Assembly (NCBI RefSeq): GCF_030643905.1
Contig: NZ_CP121446.1
Span: forward strand, 1 to 64,000
From: Flavobacterium sp. IMCC34852
GTDB taxonomy: Bacteria; Bacteroidota; Bacteroidia; Flavobacteriales; Flavobacteriaceae
Direction: 5' to 3'
Length of the DNA stretch: 64,000 bases
The position numbers and the translations under genes were made by a program. The stretch's first letter is position 1. Each line of letters starts with the position of its first letter. Of this stretch, positions 63,220 to 64,000 are shown one piece after another. Below the pieces are notes generated by a model. The model was not told the origin of the DNA and did no database searches. It saw only the letters and a program-made list of their open reading frames with translations.

Positions 63220-63942
63220 CTATTTAATGCACACCACTTGCTTGGTAAACTTCAAATTTATTCTTTGGTACTTGTCCAAAGTGCTATCTAAAACTGCCTT
63301 CTGAAAAAAGGCTTTATAATTTTTAAATTTTCTCTCGATGTTAATAGTTCGTCCGAAATCGATTTGGTAATCATAATTTCTGTTTGCCATAATTAATCCT
63401 CCGCTGGATAAAACTTGCACACCTATGATGTTTTTTTTCAAAAAATCATCATGGGCAATCTTCTTCAAAACTTCAGCTAATTTTTCTTTTTTTACTGCGG
63501 ATATTTCACCTGATATTAGTGGAACTCTGGCAGTATAATTATCGGATAACGGCATTTTATCACCCTCATAATCAATATAAAAAGAACCTGTTTCATCGAA
63601 CACTCTTCCGAGTGGTATTTTTTGTTCTACCACTGCTTTTAAAACCCCATCAACACTGACAAAAACATCAGCTTTATGAATCATCTCATGACTACTGACG
63701 GATTTTTCCAATTTATTCAAATCTAAACCTTCTTTATTGATAGTTTTTAGGTCCTGATTTTTTTCTATTAACAATTTATTAACCGTTTCCGGCTTTAAAA
63801 AAAGAGGCGTTTGACCTACAAAAACCACCTCAGTTTTCTTTATTTTTCGCTGGGCATTTCGGTGCGAAGTGAACGAAAACAGGAAGATAACGACCGAAAT
63901 CATTAGCACTAATCTGATATTTGTCCATGTTAAAATCTTCAT
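63220..63942 (-). CDS. ftsQ: Cell division protein FtsQ
   Basis: 240 residues. Short cytoplasmic start, one transmembrane helix (about 9-26, VLMISVVIFLFSFTS), then a POTRA-like and a beta domain (KVNKLLIEKNQDL-type region; LEKSVSSHEMIHKADVFVSVDGVLKAVVEQKIPLGRVFD in parts; YINLKF-type end). FtsQ links early and late divisome proteins in the periplasm. Sequence similarity to proteobacterial FtsQ is low, but its place between murC and ftsA is decisive. It overlaps the end of murC by 4 bases. Confidence 0.92.
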   Translation of the reverse strand: MKILTWTNIRLVLMISVVIFLFSFTSHRNAQRKIKKTEVVFVGQTPLFLKPETVNKLLIEKNQDLKTINKEGLDLNKLEKSVSSHEMIHKADVFVSVDGVLKAVVEQKIPLGRVFDETGSFYIDYEGDKMPLSDNYTARVPLISGEISAVKKEKLAEVLKKIAHDDFLKKNIIGVQVLSSGGLIMANRNYDYQIDFGRTINIERKFKNYKAFFQKAVLDSTLDKYQRINLKFTKQVVCIK

Positions 63943-64000
63943 GATAAAGCCAATTTAATTTTTGGAACCAATTCACCAATATCACCTGCTCCTATAGTTA
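63939..64000 (-). CDS. murC: UDP-N-acetylmuramate--L-alanine ligase MurC, C-terminal end only
   Basis: Only the last 20 codons are in the window: TIGAGDIGELVPKIKLALS and a TGA stop, the typical C-terminus of MurC. The gene continues to the right beyond the window. The ATGA overlap with ftsQ shows translational coupling in the division and cell wall cluster. Confidence 0.8.
   Translation of the reverse strand, partial: TIGAGDIGELVPKIKLALS

Overview
The window is an AT-rich chromosomal segment of a gliding flavobacterium, most likely Flavobacterium or a close relative. The evidence is the gldK-gldL-gldM-gldN type IX secretion/gliding motor operon, the flavobacterial exosortase XrtF pair, a Bacteroidetes-type short primary sigma factor, an LptE family lipoprotein, and many promoters of the Bacteroidetes type (TTG, about 19 bp, TAnnTTTG). 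I see no phage, transposase, CRISPR array or rRNA.

Layout. 1-15 kb: end of a TPR protein, an outer-membrane beta-barrel protein, the ribosome GTPases der and era around a small membrane protein, initiator tRNA-fMet, a J-domain/KTSC protein, a secreted LRR protein, small membrane and envelope proteins, a membrane-anchored AraC regulator and an ABC-F ATPase. 15-25 kb: a FAD oxidoreductase, gldKLMN, an arginase-fold protein that has lost metal ligands, and topA. 25-32 kb: miaB, a sigma-54-type activator, lptE, a TPR protein, secG and groES-groEL on the plus strand. 32-42 kb: a large MG2/plug-like exported protein, a DedA protein, a probable metal (copper) handling group (DUF2490, HMA protein, TonB receptor, HYC_CC_PP protein), a beta-CASP nuclease with an ATP-cone/PD-(D/E)XK nuclease, and xrtF with its partner. 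42-48 kb: a free methionine sulfoxide reductase, rpsO, pnp, rpoD, rpe. 47-58 kb: a GntR-type regulator divergent from a compact galactan/galactose operon (galM, two GH53 galactanases, GH2 beta-galactosidase, galK, galT, SSS symporter). 58-64 kb: an M90 peptidase, an 82-bp tandem array behind tRNA-Arg, a YqeY protein, and ftsZ, ftsA, ftsQ and the end of murC.

How it works together. Most of the window is housekeeping: ribosome assembly, chaperonins, topoisomerase, sigma factor, cell division and protein secretion. The accessory part is the galactan operon, which encodes a complete route from beta-1,4-galactan to glucose-1-phosphate plus uptake, but has no SusC/SusD pair nearby.

Most interesting non-coding material: (1) four dispersed copies of a structured intergenic element whose two stems show compensatory base changes; (2) a 3.6-copy, 82-bp tandem array in the 3' trailer of tRNA-Arg, closed by a 22-bp inverted repeat and flanked by a near-copy of the tRNA 3' end; (3) a 16-bp perfect palindrome and 21-bp-phased repeats in front of gldK. 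Most interesting protein material: the degenerate arginase next to gldK, the ATP-cone nuclease/beta-CASP pair, and the XrtF pair with no visible substrate. All functional calls are by motif recognition only; no database search was run.
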